64,000 nucleotides of DNA, taken from the NCBI RefSeq assembly GCF_037126465.1, contig NC_088206.1, positions 30,196,790 to 30,260,789 of the forward strand, written 5' to 3'. Both the position numbers and the translations under genes were made by a program. Under the pieces are notes generated by a model, which saw only the letters and a list, made by a program, of their open reading frames with translations, had not been told where the DNA came from and made no database searches. Shown here in pieces: positions 23,782 to 35,942 of the stretch (the first letter of the stretch is position 1; every line of letters begins with the position of its first letter). This DNA is from Ornithodoros turicata (taxonomy: Eukaryota; Arthropoda; Arachnida; Ixodida; Argasidae).

Positions 23782-25300
23782 TGCCAGGATCTCAGGGAAA
23801 TGAGGATGTAGCAGCTGTCACTGTGAAAGTACATCAATGTGACAGGCGTTTTCTCGTGACACGCAACCTTACATGGTCGAGCAGGCGACTGCGAAGCACT
23901 CCATGATTGGCGCAGCACTTCCATCACTGCATTATGCTAAAACAACATCTGCGCTGCTCTCATAACTTTGGTGCAAAAATTCTGTACAGGATAAAAATAA
24001 ACACCGTGTATATTATAAAAGACAATACAAAGCAAGAGCTGTATCACCACGTCAAATATTATAATGTTTATTCACATGACGTCATCCGCAGGAGACCGCC
24101 ACTGTCGCTAGAAGGCAGATTTGCTGCCATCGGCCTTTGTAGATCTCGGCCCTATTGTAATTTCAGTCAAGCTGTTACCCATATTATACTCACCGTATAT
24201 CTGGTGTTTAAAACTTGTTTATCTGTGATTTGTAGAATATCCAAGCAATTTCCATGTTTTTGGTGTTAATAGCCACCTAAAAAGCATAATGCAGCGAACA
24301 AATGCAAGGACTTAACATTGAGGGACCTATAGTATGGCGCTGAGGTGACTTCAGTTATGTGATAAATTTATTCGTTCACACATTAACCATTGAGGTGAAC
24401 ACAGATTTGCAAGATGAAATCGTAAATACAGGAAATAATGACAAGTATAAGGACGCGTGCACTAACGGGGAAAGCACGCATTTTTCGTCTAAAATACGTA
24501 CCAGGCAAAATCACACGTTAGTTAAAAAGTGTGTATTTGGATGCCCCAAGGTGGAGGCAAGCCAAAAACAGTCAGTGTCACTAACCTGTTGCTATTGTGG
24601 CCAGCGGACAAGTATATGCACTCAGTTTTGGAAGCACTGCGCAAATGTACTCAGATGTTTCGGAACCGCGTTCATTGGACGTCACCAGCATTAGAGGAAG
24701 GTTACATTCAATTTTAATCGGCAAAATGACCTCGTGCGTTATTCTGACTGCCTAAATACAACTTAATGCTTTGGAGATGTGATCTATGTGTTGGGATGAG
24801 AAACAGGCCCTAATCATGTCCATTTCAGCATGAACCCATACGGTTCTATAAGTTGTGGGAACTGGAATACTTCTAGGCGAGAAATTTTGCGCAGTACTAA
24901 TTTTGTTCTTTCTTTTTTGATAGATACCTTCGTCAAATATGCAGAAGAAAGTAAAGCATCGACGTCAAAGGTGGCTGTACAGAAACAAAAAAAGCTAATC
25001 AAAAAGCATTTGGCAAGCTTTCTGAGGGACCTACGTCACGCCAGTACCTGAATAAACCCGTAGTTTGTAATCACATGTTGTCATTTTAGCTTAATCGCAC
25101 ACGTTGCACATTTGCTCAGACGGTTCATGTGCATTCATGTACATGAATAAGCTGTATGAGAGTGCTCATATAGCTCATACGCTGTATGAGAGTGCTCCTA
25201 TAGCTCATACTTGCTCATGTACATCATACAAGCTCATATGATTGCTCATACAATAAACACATATTTGAGCTCCATGTGATTGCTCATACAGATGGCTCTA
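23782..25300. other. Gene-free stretch
   Basis: Short frames only. A lysine-rich frame at 24830-25051 (ends KKHLASFLRDLRHAST) could be a transposon scrap but has no diagnostic motif. Short direct repeats of TGCTCATA/GCTCATAC type lie at 25120-25300. Confidence 0.4.
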
Positions 25301-25310
25301 TGTTTTCTTT

Positions 25311-25620
25311 CGTCAGGGATAGATAGAAATAGAGTGGAGGGAAACGATTTATTCGAAAATCAACGATGCCACTTCGAAGTAACCGCTCCGGAACACCCGA
25401 ATGACCAGCGACCGCCATATTGCTTGTTGACGGCTGGTAGTTGCAGAGATCAACGACAGGTGGCCACCTAGTTGCCAGGCACCACACCAGATGGCGCCAC
25501 CATCATAGCTCTATGCGAGAAAGACAGGACAACAAAATACTAGCGGCAGGTAAAATTGCAACACTGCTCAACAAGTCTAAGCATGCCAGAGCGCGGGGAA
25601 AAGGCCTAACTGCAGCTGGT
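25311..25620 (+). repeat. Solo fragment of a Polinton terminal repeat
   Basis: This segment is closely related to 33515-33800 (left TIR of the Polinton) and to the reverse complement of 42900-43160. Shared landmarks are AAATAGAGTGGAG, GTTGACGGCTGGTAGTTGCA and CACACCAGATGGCGCCACCA. No Polinton gene adjoins it, so it is a solo or truncated terminus. Its ends do not coincide with a visible target duplication. Confidence 0.85.
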
Positions 25621-25729
25621 TCGTTTATTACCACGCATTTATACTTTACATCTTCTAAGATCTCGTATCTACTATCTAGCAAGCTATTCAAGACTACATT
25701 ACGCTGCTAGCGCAAATTGTAACCTTCGT

Positions 25730-27000
25730 TGACTTCCTTACTCAAAAATCTGTAATGAGCTCCATAAAATCAAGCTGTTTAAGTATATCCCTTTGTATAA
25801 CAGTGACAATGCATTAAGTCTGCCGTGCGTCACGGTTCCTGGATGACTGTTCTTAATAAGCCTCAGTATCGAAAATGAGCGCTCACAGGAACTGCTCCTA
25901 CTATCATAGTGAGATTACATTAAGAGCAACACTACATAAGGGAAAACTTCCTTCACTCCGTTCTTTATAATGAGGTCTAGAGGAACGCTCCTCGGCTGCC
26001 GACCTCGTCTTGCAAAATGCTTTAGCACAGAGACTGAAGTATATACCTCGAGGATGCAGATTTCTCCAAAGAGAACCAGGACGATAGTTCTTCATACCGG
26101 CCAGCTGTTGATCAAAAGAAACCAAACTGATTCAGGACCGGGAGAAAGTTATTTGTAAAACGACGATAAAACCTGAGTCACTCAGGTTTTCATACATTGG
26201 GTAGCCGATTGAGCTTTCTTATATTCCCTCGTTCCAGTTACATCTTCCCCGACCATGCGGTAGTGATCGAATGCTTCGCGGCTTCAGGTCGAAGCATTTT
26301 CAGGTCGCTGTCCAGGTGTATCTTTGGTCGTGTCCACTCTGTCTAAAATATCATCCCAAAGCGCCACATAAATTCCCGTTCCAAGTCGGTGACACCGCCT
26401 GCTTTAAAGCGCACTTCAGTCATTTCATCTCGATTGCTAGCAATAACTCTGACGGCCCCTGACGACTCTGACAGCGACCGCTCTACAGGACCACTGTGTG
26501 CTGCTGACCATCTTCGGTACCGGAACAGGCTGCTTTGCTGAGCTGTCGCCGGACATCGTTGTGGTGATGTTACTAATCACCTTGTGTCTAACTCGTATAC
26601 TTGCTCGAGGAAACCTAAAAAAGGCAACATAAGCGGGGCACTCGGCAGCTAATTTTGCCAACAGATTCAGACAGCGCACTGAGCAAGGAACCCACGTGCC
26701 TACTCGTGCTTGAAGACCTTTGTACCTTCCAGTCATGGACACAGCGTTGTCTTAGGACTGCCATACTTTGCTTTATGTTTATGCCTTGTGCGTCGAATAA
26801 ACTGATTAAACCTTTGAACATGTCCTCAGCATTATGCCCCTGGTTATGCATGAACCTTACACGATAGAAAGTAACTGCTCTGTGGCTGAAACACACAACA
26901 GGCGCACACAGTTATGTGCGCCACCTTGAGGCTTGTGTGAACACAAGCGTCAAGGTACCTAAGAACATCAACAACTGAATTATGGAAGTGAACTGTACGA
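25730..27000 (-). pseudogene. hAT-like transposase remnant (DUF4371/ZMYM-like)
   Basis: Minus-strand pieces in order: HNQGHNAEDMFKGLISLFDA at about 26840, MTGRYKGLQARV near 26735, CSVRCLNLLAKLA near 26685, and at 25915-25750 SCERSFSILRLIKNSHPG followed by RLNALSLLYKG, which is the hAT C-terminal dimerisation block. In intact relatives these belong to one RNase H-fold transposase. Here frameshifts and stops lie between all blocks. A hAT-like terminus, CAGTGCCGGATTTA on the minus strand at 27175-27162, may be its 5' end; no matching 3' terminus was found. Confidence 0.75.
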
Positions 27001-27799
27001 ATATCTTTCCACTGGGCTGGTATTTTCCAATTGCACGAAAGTTCTTACTGCATATGTGATTTTGGCCAGAACCCAGAACCCTATCGTTTGCAGAAGAAGC
27101 AGTGACAATTGCAGTGGTGGGGGTCCCCTTTTGGTGGGCGCCCCGTTTACTTCCCCCCCCTTAAATCCGGCACTGGTCTGCGTCCACTTCCGCTTTGATG
27201 CCAATGTATCAAAGGTAATGGACACTGCCATACTAAGTGAGGTTTGGGTCCTTCTGGAGAGCGTTTGTTTTTTTATTTTTTACTTTTTCTGTTCACTTCT
27301 TGAACTGCTGCACGCATTGTATATTTTGACAAGTCTTGGAAACAAAACAAAGAATTAAAGCAAGAGAAATTCTGTCATGACAGGGGTCGGAAAAAAAGGC
27401 AGAAAGGAACAAAATTTATTTATTTACTTTTTTTACTGGAGCTCCCATTAGACCCTTAGGTGCTAATGGTCCCATCAAACCGTTAAACTGTTAGTCTTAT
27501 TGGAGATGTCCGAAATTACGATAGGCCTATTGGCCTAATGGTTCCATTAGGATTGGCTCTGATGGATTTTTCGATCGGGATGGTAGCCGCTTCAGCCTGT
27601 TTATTTCATATGTCGACACAGCTGTAGACACTTCGCCTTCCTTCGTAGCTCCTTTTATATCTCCCACCGGAAATTGTTGGCAAGACTGCTTCTGGTGTTC
27701 TAACGACAATATTCCAAATGGTGCTGCGCAATAAAGTCCAGCAGAAGTACACACAACCCAAACATTCCCGAAGACCATGGCGCGACATACAAACCAGAG

Positions 27800-27960
27800 G
27801 CAATCGGCCCTACTATATGCGCGCACACTGCACCCTTGTGCATCTGCAATACCATCGGTTCCCCAAGCTAAATTGTCCAACCTAGAAAGTGCATCTGCAT
27901 TCTGATGCGTCCGGTGCTCGTAACTCGATTCAAAATTTGACACCATCTCAAAAGCGGTGT
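27800..27960 (-). pseudogene. Ty3-like RNase H/linker fragment
   Basis: Inside a 231-codon minus frame (27527-28222) the stretch SYEHRTHQNADALSRL resembles the NADALSRLP end of the RNase H domain of Ty3/gypsy Pol proteins. The rest of that frame shows no other Pol motif, so I annotate only this stretch as a probable fossil. Confidence 0.4.
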
Positions 27961-28980
27961 CACGGAGCCTACGGATGAGTGCGGGGTATGAAAATCCGTA
28001 CCCGCGCAGGCACAACCCGCGCTCCTTTTTACGCCATGTCACACTACGGCAACGCGACACCGGTTTCTGTCCATCATTGTCGGCGACAGGGACGACGGAA
28101 CAGGAAGCGGCCTGCACCCTACAGAATTGGCTGTGGGGGAGGGGGGAAGCACCAGTTTTGCCTCCCTCACCAACCTCTGCAATCACGTACACTTCGCAAC
28201 TTTGCAAACTTGTCGACGGCACGGGGACTCATCGAAGGGGTCGTCACGCATAGCATACTTCTGTGCGTGTCAGTGAAACAATGATGAACAAATCCGACGA
28301 AACTATACGACAGGCTGATGGCGAACTCCGAACTTGGTCGCCTCAGTGCAACCGGTGATGCAAGATGCAATGGCGTGTACGTGGATGCCCGGAAGTCTGG
28401 CGTAATGCGTAGGGGCTTTAGTAATGCGAGACACGCAGCGCCATCAGGAGGATTCCTTCCTCACTCACTCACAGGTTCGGGTTCGGGGAGATAGGGGTGT
28501 TCCAGCTGCGAAAGGCAGCAGTAGGGGTGAGACCAGCTGGCTGCATAATATGTCATATTATGCCCCTTTCCGTGCTGTATTTTTAATACAGGGCATAACT
28601 TTCGAAGCTAACTTTCATTTTTATTTCTTTTAAAAATTCCGACCGCACCCCCGCACGCGGGATTATTTCTACCCCCCACCTTATTTGAAAACGTGCCGAT
28701 GTCCCTGGTCGGCAAAGCTGTTTTCGTTGGCGTCGGCTACGTAGTCACACTACACCGACACCAATAAGCGATAAGAGTGCGACCAACGTGACGATTGATC
28801 GTTCTCCACGACGCCGACAGTACACCGACGCAGATTCCTGTCACACCACAGAGATAGCAGACTCGTGAGCACGTGATTGTGAGCCACAGCCCACCACAGT
28901 CGTGAGCACAGCGATCGCGCCTGCGCAATTTGTACGCGTGCTTTTTTTTTTTGTGCTATGGCTGCCGCGGAAGCAGGAAC

Positions 28981-29198
28981 TAGAGTACTGCACTGGCTCG
29001 GGCTTACCCGAAAACCCCCGGGGCGGGCCCATACAGTGGCGGGCCTAGGTCGGGCTCGAGCCTGATACACTGGGCCGAGTAGCTTATTAATTTCTTGGAC
29101 GACTCGGGACGAGAAACCTAGAATTCTTCGGGCTTGGGCTAGGTATGTAGCCGTCGGGCCGGGCCTGGACATAAGAATGTGGCCCGTGCAGTGCTCTA
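28981..29198. mobile_element. Short hAT MITE, 218 bp
   Basis: Ends TAGAGTACTGCAC and GTGCAGTGCTCTA. Flanking octamers GCAGGAAC (28973-28980) and GCAGGGAC (29199-29206) match at 7 of 8. The interior is rich in GGGC/GCCC motifs. The TIR is akin to that of 21971-23773. Confidence 0.83.
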
Positions 29199-30532
29199 GC
29201 AGGGACCCGTAGACTCATCACAGAGCATGGGGATCGACACAATACTGAGTGAGACCACTTCAGTCCTTACGTGTTAAATACGTGTGGTATTCATTTTTAT
29301 GTCCCATGTACTTCCTCTCAGCGTGTACACACGCATCGCTCGAACATTTACATGAGCATGGCATTTTCAAGGAGACTTTCTCGCCCCGGTTGTTTCGCTA
29401 GAGCTTTGACAGAGAAGCGTCTTGATGCGTGCATTGAGCGTTTTCAGAAGCTCGTTTTATTGTTTTCACTTCATGAAACAGCGGGTCTTCATGTTGGCGA
29501 AGGAAATCGGCCAGGCGGGCCCTAAACAGTCTCCCACAACAGTCGGCCGATTCGTGTTTTCCCTGATTTTGTTGGCAGTGTGACAGTCACACTAGGCCGA
29601 CATTTTGAGTCGTTTGTGTCAGCTATCGATGTCATTCTAGTGTGAATTTAAAATCGTCCAACTTTGTCTCGGCCGACGGTTGCCGTCGTAGTCGGTGTCA
29701 TGTTGAGATCGGCGGTCAGACGATAAAAGTCGCCCTAGCCTTTTCCGGAGCGTAGCACTCTTGATGAACTCCCGCGCTCCAGCCTGAAGGTCCGAGCGCG
29801 CATGTGCTACTCTGGCTCCATGACGTGCGGAGGAAGGAGAGGTCGGGAAACCAATGAGAAGCGCTGGACACATATCGTGCGCGTAGCTCTGAAATACCGT
29901 ATAGTAGAGGCACCGGAGTGCGAGGGACAGAGTACACCGATCGCGTTCGGTAGAGCCGCTACTTAACGCACCCACTGATTTTGATCGGCACTGACATAGG
30001 CCCAACTTGAGTTGCTGGCAGAGGGGAAACATTTGTCTCGAACTTTGCGAAGTTCAAAGCTCCTCCTCGCGCGACGTCATCTATTGAACTTAGTTCGGCG
30101 TTGACGAAACTAGCACCCCTGCTGTGAGTACAAGTTTCATTGCTGATATTCAGTTTTCTGTAATCCACTTTCTTCCGTTCCCCCCACATCACCTCAAATT
30201 CCAGGAAACGTTGCCCTTCTCATAAGAACAAATATGCTTGATGCCATGATGAGGTTTCTTTTTTGCCCAAATTTTTCTGACACAAGACCTACATAAAAAG
30301 TTTTTCCCAATGATCAATTTTCAAAACTTCATATGCTTAATACAGGGTTCTAGTAGAATCCAGCTTGATGTTCAGGAAACCCTGCAACCACAAGGGGAAT
30401 CTTCCTGCTATGTGATACAAAATAGTTTCCGGCCTTATGTCATGAGATAACTTATGACAGCGCCTCCTTTATTGCTCTATGCCTGTCAAACATGGAGGTA
30501 AGAAGCAAAGGAGAGGGCTATAAGATCGGACA

Positions 30533-31365
30533 GTGTCGTGTATGCCAAAGGGAGTCTGGCCATTAATGGGACCTGCCTATACCTGAGGCTCCACCCACTT
30601 TTTGAGGTATCTAGCCAATCACAGGTCGAAATACAGTTGTCTATTATTACATCCATCCAGTATTTATACCTCACCCTTATTTACTAGGTGCCACCACTTT
30701 GGAGAAACTCGATTGATTCGGATTGAAACGGATATCACTGGTGACAGACCAAAACGACGACGGATTTTGCGCCCACTTTTATCAACGCCATCTGCACGGA
30801 GAGAGGCATGTTGGGAAGGCTCAGAATTGCAGAAATGGTTGCTGGCAGAAGTGATTGGCCAGGATGGCGGTACAACCGCTTCTTCGTAGCCGACGACAGC
30901 CGGTATGAAGTTTTATATCACGTCATGTAAGTACATTGAATCAAAAATGAGCAAATGTATGTATAAATAAAATGCAATTATATAATGCAAAATCCTACGT
31001 ATAAGGGTCGTCCTCCTTGCTACTTTCCTGGTATCACGGTCTTAACTAGGCCTAACGTTAGCGACGAAACATCCTATTTTCACGTAAATAATGATGGCGG
31101 AGCGAAAGTTGAAGCTGACTTTGCAGATGCGTACATGATGATATATACTCACAGTACGGAATTAAAGTAGTCTGTGAACATTTTTTGTCACGAAATCTCC
31201 GCTTCGCCGTTCCAAGCACCATCCTCCATCTTGGAGAAAATTTGGTGTCATGGCAGCCCCCATGGAAAACGGTAACCAATGAAATGCGGCTAAGTTTGAT
31301 TGACAGGTCGAGCCTCTTTTTTGGGCTCCTCCTAATGGCCAGACTCCCTTTGGCATACACGGCAC
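30533..31365. mobile_element. Probable inverted-repeat element
   Basis: GTGTATGCCAAAGGGAGTCT and GGCCATTA at 30537-30565 recur in inverse orientation at 31330-31360. Beyond this 30-35-bp core the arms diverge. No coding frame. A target duplication is not evident, so boundaries are approximate. Confidence 0.55.
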
Positions 31366-32006
31366 TGAGATCGGAGGGCCGTGGGACCCCTCTAGCGGTC
31401 GCTCCTGGCAATATTACGCCCATCTAGTTGCCCGGTCACGTGATCCCCACATCTTTCGGAGCTATGGCGGTCTGCGCGGAGGATTGGAAGTTTAGCAAAC
31501 CTCCTCTTCAGCAAACGTCTTACCTTCAAGGAGTCCATTCGCACAATACTTTGTTTCAACATTTGCCGCGTGATAAATCACAGCAAAAGTTATGCAACAC
31601 AGAAGAGAAGCCAGGCAATGTCACGATGACGTACGTACGTCTTCTAGCGATTTAGTGATCCATTGCTTCCATACTGAGATTATCTATCTTGTGTTTGTGT
31701 GTGCTGTGTGATAACTTCTAACTCCAAAGATGTTATGAAAGCGGAAACAAGTTATTCGGCCGCAGCTCGTCTCTGTATCCAGGTAAGATACGCCGCGGAC
31801 ATGGAGGACGCCATGTGTTATGACGTCTTGCCGTGACGTTTATGGGTCACGTGTGTGGGCAACTAACCACAATGCCACGCGCGGGTCACAGCACGCTCGC
31901 TTGCATTGGGAGAGGCGCTTAGGGCAACCTCCATGCTGTCAAACTAGTCTCCCGGCGCAGTCTCCCGCTAAGCTGCCCGCGCAACATTTCTCCCGCCAGG
32001 AGCGCT

Positions 32007-32014
32007 GTATAAGT
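32007..32014 (+). promoter_or_regulatory. TATA box of the THAP transposase gene
   Basis: TGTATAAGT lies upstream of a roughly 100-nt presumptive 5' untranslated exon. That exon ends at 32142 in AG|GTAAGA; an acceptor CCTTTTCCTTTTAG follows at 32272, only 3 nt before the THAP ATG. The 130-nt intron in the leader is inferred. Confidence 0.55.
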
Positions 32015-32275
32015 AGGGTAGAATATATGAGAGAGCAAGCCAAAGTTCACAGTGGCAGTGGTTCTAGCGTGTTTCTCGCCTTGCTTCTTGCCTTCTTTTT
32101 GCACACGTATGAAGCTGGCCCTTTCTTAATGAAAAGCGTGAGGTAAGACTTTATTCCTTGCTTTTAGTGCATTAGCGAAATGTATATAGGCGTGGTGCTT
32201 AGCTACGAGAATGAATGCACGCTTAGTCCTTCGAGCACCCGTTTAAAAGAGCTTTATTCCTTTTCCTTTTAGGTA

Positions 32276-33295
32276 ATGGCGTATTGTTGCATTCCACTCT
32301 GTCGATCGGACTCCAAGAAGAAGCCGCCCGGGGTGTCTTTCCACGAGATTCCCGCGGATATTGACAGACGGGAGCAGTGGCTGAAGCGCTTCAAACGTGA
32401 TAACTGGGAGCCGAACGCGACGTCTAACTACAGTAAAGTGTGCAGCCGGCATTTCACAAATGCAGATTTTTGTGGAAGGTAAAAGACGGAGGCTCAAAAA
32501 GGGAGCGCTACCTTCGGTGTTCACGGACTATCCATCGCATCTTCAGCCACGACAAATTTCGATGATAGCTCTATCAGGAAACGAAAGTTGGCCAATGACA
32601 CACGCGGCATCATCGATTCAGCAAAAAGAATTAAGCTTGCCCAGAACGTTGTGTTGCCTGAAGAAGTTGACCAGACTCTCAGCATGGACACTGACACTAC
32701 GGTTGGGCCTGAAGAAAGGCTGTCACAAGCTGTAACAGCGGATATGAGCAAAGCACCACAGCAAACACAACGACAGGACCAAGCAACCCAAGTGGACAAC
32801 CTCAGGAAGAGGACATCACTGCACTTGAAAGATAAAGATGGAACAGGAAGCTGAGGAACATGAGAAACGCTGCTGCTAACCTTCGTAGGACCGTTGACTC
32901 CTATAAGGAAGAACTAAGGAAATTGAAAGAAGACGGTCTTTACGAAAGTATTCAATACATCAAAGAAAGGGCAGAAGAGAGCAACCCATCAGCACTGTTT
33001 CTCCTGGAACAAGTCAGTAATTTCAAGAAAAGCAGGCCATCCTGATCGGAGGACACTATTCGTCATTCCGTGATACTCAGGCACCTATCGACAAAGATGT
33101 ACGAACATCTACGAACAATTGGACTTTTGAAACTACTGTGCAGAAGCACTCTAAATAACTACCTGGGGACAACAAGTGGTGAGACTGGCTTCAACAGCCT
33201 AATTGAAAGTCGCCTGCTGACAGAAGCCGCAAACTATGAGACATGCTCGCTTATCATTGATGAAATGCGCATCAAGCAAAAAACTACAATACAAC
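32276..33295 (+). pseudogene. P-element/THAP9-like transposase, N-terminal half
   Basis: The ATG opens a THAP zinc finger: YCCIPLCRS gives the first cysteine pair, then WLKRFKRDNW, and VCSRHFTNADF completes the C2CH pattern. A frameshift follows near 32475, after which another frame carries RRRLKKGALPSVFTDY, the usual end of the THAP region. A charged coiled-coil frame (32860-33045) and a block with LGTTSGETGFNSLIESR and SLIIDEMRIKQK come next, again in shifted frames. The gene is broken by mutations and, at 33295, by the Polinton. The C-terminal half continues at 43390. A DNA-binding transposase in intact form; inactive here. Confidence 0.88.
33290..33295. repeat. Polinton target-site duplication, left copy
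   Basis: TACAAC immediately precedes the element's first bases AGTAGTAATG. The identical hexamer follows the other end at 43384-43389. Six-bp duplications are the rule for Polinton/Maverick integration. Confidence 0.95.
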
Positions 33296-34097
33296 AGTAG
33301 TAATGACTGGACACAGACTGTCCGCTACGCTACAAGGCTTCTGGACACGTTTAATTAGCAATTAGAGCTAATTGGGACCCCCCACATTAATCAGGGCCCT
33401 CCAGGGAGTCATCACACTAATTGGGGAGCATCTAGGACGTGTCCAGACCACCCTGTGCGTTGCCGACAATCTGTGTCCATAAAAATAAAAAAATAGGTAG
33501 AAAATAAAATAAAAAGATGGAAATAGAGTGGAGAGAAACAATTTATTCAAAAATCGACGATGCCGCGGCGAAGAACCCGCTCCGCAACACCCGAGTGACC
33601 AGCGCCCGCCATGTTGCTTGTTGACGACTGGTAGTTGCAGAGATCGACGACAGGTGGCCACTTAGTTGCAAGGCATCACACCAGATGGCGCCACCATCAT
33701 AGCTCTAGACGAGAAAGACAGAGAACAAGATACTAGCGACAGGTAAAAATGGAAGCACTGCTGAACAAGTCTAGGCATGCGAGAGAAAAGGTCTAACCGC
33801 TACTGCTAAAACAGCACGGAGAAAACAGTACACATCGGGGAAAAAGGCTTACGGGGACGATCGTTTAGGCCTAACCACAACACTACGCAGCTAACACAAG
33901 GCGGGAACCACACATCGCTAAACATGCGTCAACAGGCTTGGGCACCGCAAAACAAGTCTAAACATGCGAGAAAAGGCTTAGCACGAGCGCGGTCACCGCT
34001 AAACACGGCAAACATACGAGAAAAGGAGCGCGTCAAATCACTCACCTTTTCCCCTGCGGCAACTTCCAGGCAGAAACTGAGCGAGCGCGGAGAACAC
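33296..34097 (+). repeat. Polinton left terminal inverted repeat (about 800 bp)
   Basis: It matches the reverse complement of 42446-43383. Homology ends around GAGCGCGGAGAACACA, after which the two flanks differ. A 77-codon frame (33924-34157) is matched by a mirror frame in the right TIR; this reflects shared DNA, and I see no domain in it. It carries one copy of the roughly 136-bp GCGTCAACAGGCTTG-containing unit that is doubled on the right. Confidence 0.93.
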
Positions 34098-34164
34098 AGC
34101 ATCGCAGGCAGAACGCGTCATATGCACTTTACGCGACAGAATATTCCGTTATTTTAGAGTAACG

Positions 34165-34674
34165 GGAAAATACTACTTCGTTTCCGCGCTTCCCAAGATC
34201 GTGCGCGACTACAACACCACCAAACACAGGACTTTGGGCATCAGCCCGTCCGAAGTCACGCCCGAAAACGAATTGGAGCTGTTCAATAAGATAAATGGGA
34301 AGCCCGTCGTACCCTCCATGAAAAAGAAGCTCAAACTGGGGGATAAAGTGAGGGTCCTACTACACAGAAAAGGTTTTCATAAGAGCTCGGAAGGGAGTTG
34401 GTCGCCTCAGATTTTCACCGTCTCCCGCCTGAGAGACACCTCTCCTCCCGTCGTACACCTGGAAGATTACCGGGGTAAGGAAGTGGACGGATCTTTCTAC
34501 CCGGAGGAGGTACTCGTCGTAACCCGAGACGCCAATCAGTCTTGGCCAGTAACGAAAGTGCTGAGAAAGAAGCAACTGAACGGTCAGAGCTTCTCCTTGG
34601 TTCGCTGGTTCGGTTATGACAAAGAACACGACAGTTGGGTTCCGAGCAGCGACGTGGTCAAGATTGGGAAATGA
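34165..34674 (+). CDS. Polinton integrase, C-terminal part with chromodomain (5'-truncated)
   Basis: The frame is already open in the flank of the TIR and reads SALPKIVRDYNTTKHRTLGI, the end of a retroviral-type integrase catalytic domain (YN...HRTLG..P). An SH3-like basic region follows (KLKLGDKVRVLLHRKGF), then a chromodomain ending LVRWFGYDKEHDSWVPSSDV. In complete elements integrase joins the TIRs to target DNA and the chromodomain may guide targeting. The D,D-35-E catalytic residues would lie upstream and are absent, apparently removed by a deletion that abuts the TIR. Its stop overlaps the next start (ATGA at 34671-34674). Confidence 0.88.
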   Translation, partial: GKYYFVSALPKIVRDYNTTKHRTLGISPSEVTPENELELFNKINGKPVVPSMKKKLKLGDKVRVLLHRKGFHKSSEGSWSPQIFTVSRLRDTSPPVVHLEDYRGKEVDGSFYPEEVLVVTRDANQSWPVTKVLRKKQLNGQSFSLVRWFGYDKEHDSWVPSSDVVKIGK

Positions 34675-35942
34675 TGTCAGACATCTACGTCCACCTGCTC
34701 TCGAACGCCAGCATGGATAAGTTTCCCTCGAATAAACTCAACGCCTTCACGGTAGCTTTCCATAGTCCGCTTCAGCTCTCGAATCGGTATAAAGTCGGTC
34801 TGATGGATCTCAGCATAAGTAACGATTTTTTAAATATCGGCTACGAAAGGCAAGATGCGAAAATCGAGGTTTCTTTCGAGGACACGGTCGAAGCCGGCAG
34901 AACTTTTCGTATCACCTCGGATCTCGAGAGGGATTTGGGAAAAGCCCTTTCGGAATTCAACGTTTCTTTCGCGTACAATAAATCGCGATACGACTTCGTC
35001 TTACGCGTGGACGTGAAAGCCGTGGAATTGGACCCTCGGCTCGCGCAAGCGCTCGACGCCTCGCTAGCGTCCCGCGAAGCAGGTCGTGCGGTGAAACCCC
35101 CCAAATTGAGCGAACGCGAAGCCACCTCCATCTTATTGGAGCACGCCGCACCCGTCGCTTTCGGCGACGTCACTCTGAATTCGGAAACCACGTCCCAACG
35201 GAACACACTCAACAAGTATTTCCAGACGCACAAGCTGGACGCCTCGCTAGAATTCGCGGGTAACGTCTACTCTCTGAAAACGCCGAAAGGGTTGCACGTG
35301 CCGGAACCCTTTATCAAGCTGCTACATCTCACAGCCGTCGAGGGACACGAAGAAACGCTACGCGTCTCTCTCCCCGTAGCGCGCCGATTTTCTTTCACGA
35401 CCAAGACGAAAATTCCTCGATCTTTGCAAGTACATGTGCCTCCCGGCTATTATGCGACGCCGCAAGCACTTCTAAATGCGATTAACCAGCGCGTAGGCGA
35501 ACGGGCGCGCTTCAGCTTCGACGGAACCGAACAGAAATGTAAAATTCGGCTTTCCGAGGGCACCTCCACCCTAAGACTTTCCGAGTACCTGGCCGTGCTT
35601 TTGGGCTTCGAATCGCGTACCGTGTTCACGGGGGAGGATGCCACGAGCTCAGTCGAGGTACTCCTGGAACCCCCGTTTCACAACATAATCGTGTACACGG
35701 ATATCGTGGAACCCACGTACGTGGGGAGCGGGAAAAAACCGATACTAAAAATACTACCCTTTTATTACGAGAAAGACAAGCACGTCGTCACCTACACGTT
35801 AGATAACATCCAGTATTTTAACCTGTCTCAGTTCGAAATTCCCTCAGTGACGATCGTTCTCGCGGACGAAACGGGAAGACGTTTGCCGTTGCGGTCCAAA
35901 GGCAGAACAAATCTAACGTTGCATTTCAAATATGTACCGTAA
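34671..35942 (+). CDS. Polinton penton-like minor capsid protein
   Basis: 423 codons from ATG 34671 (MMSDIYVHLLSNASMDKFPS), overlapping the integrase stop by 4 nt. The pattern of short beta-strand-like blocks, an N-terminus NKLNAFTVAFHSPLQLSNRY and a late segment HNIIVYTDIVEPTYVGSGKK is typical of the vertex (penton, single jelly-roll) protein of Polintons, also called PY. In the family it forms the five-fold vertices of the predicted icosahedral capsid. Intact over its full length, with no stop or frameshift. Assignment rests on position next to the capsid gene, length and remembered family features, not on a search. Confidence 0.82.
   Translation: MMSDIYVHLLSNASMDKFPSNKLNAFTVAFHSPLQLSNRYKVGLMDLSISNDFLNIGYERQDAKIEVSFEDTVEAGRTFRITSDLERDLGKALSEFNVSFAYNKSRYDFVLRVDVKAVELDPRLAQALDASLASREAGRAVKPPKLSEREATSILLEHAAPVAFGDVTLNSETTSQRNTLNKYFQTHKLDASLEFAGNVYSLKTPKGLHVPEPFIKLLHLTAVEGHEETLRVSLPVARRFSFTTKTKIPRSLQVHVPPGYYATPQALLNAINQRVGERARFSFDGTEQKCKIRLSEGTSTLRLSEYLAVLLGFESRTVFTGEDATSSVEVLLEPPFHNIIVYTDIVEPTYVGSGKKPILKILPFYYEKDKHVVTYTLDNIQYFNLSQFEIPSVTIVLADETGRRLPLRSKGRTNLTLHFKYVP

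Noticed and set aside
27527..28222. 231-codon minus-strand open frame as a gene
   Set aside because: Only a short NADALSRL-like stretch is meaningful; the rest has no Pol or other motif, so I kept just the fragment.
33924..34157. 77-codon frame in the Polinton TIR with a partner at 42360-42620
   Set aside because: TIR identity explains the match; no domain, and the C-termini differ once the TIR ends.
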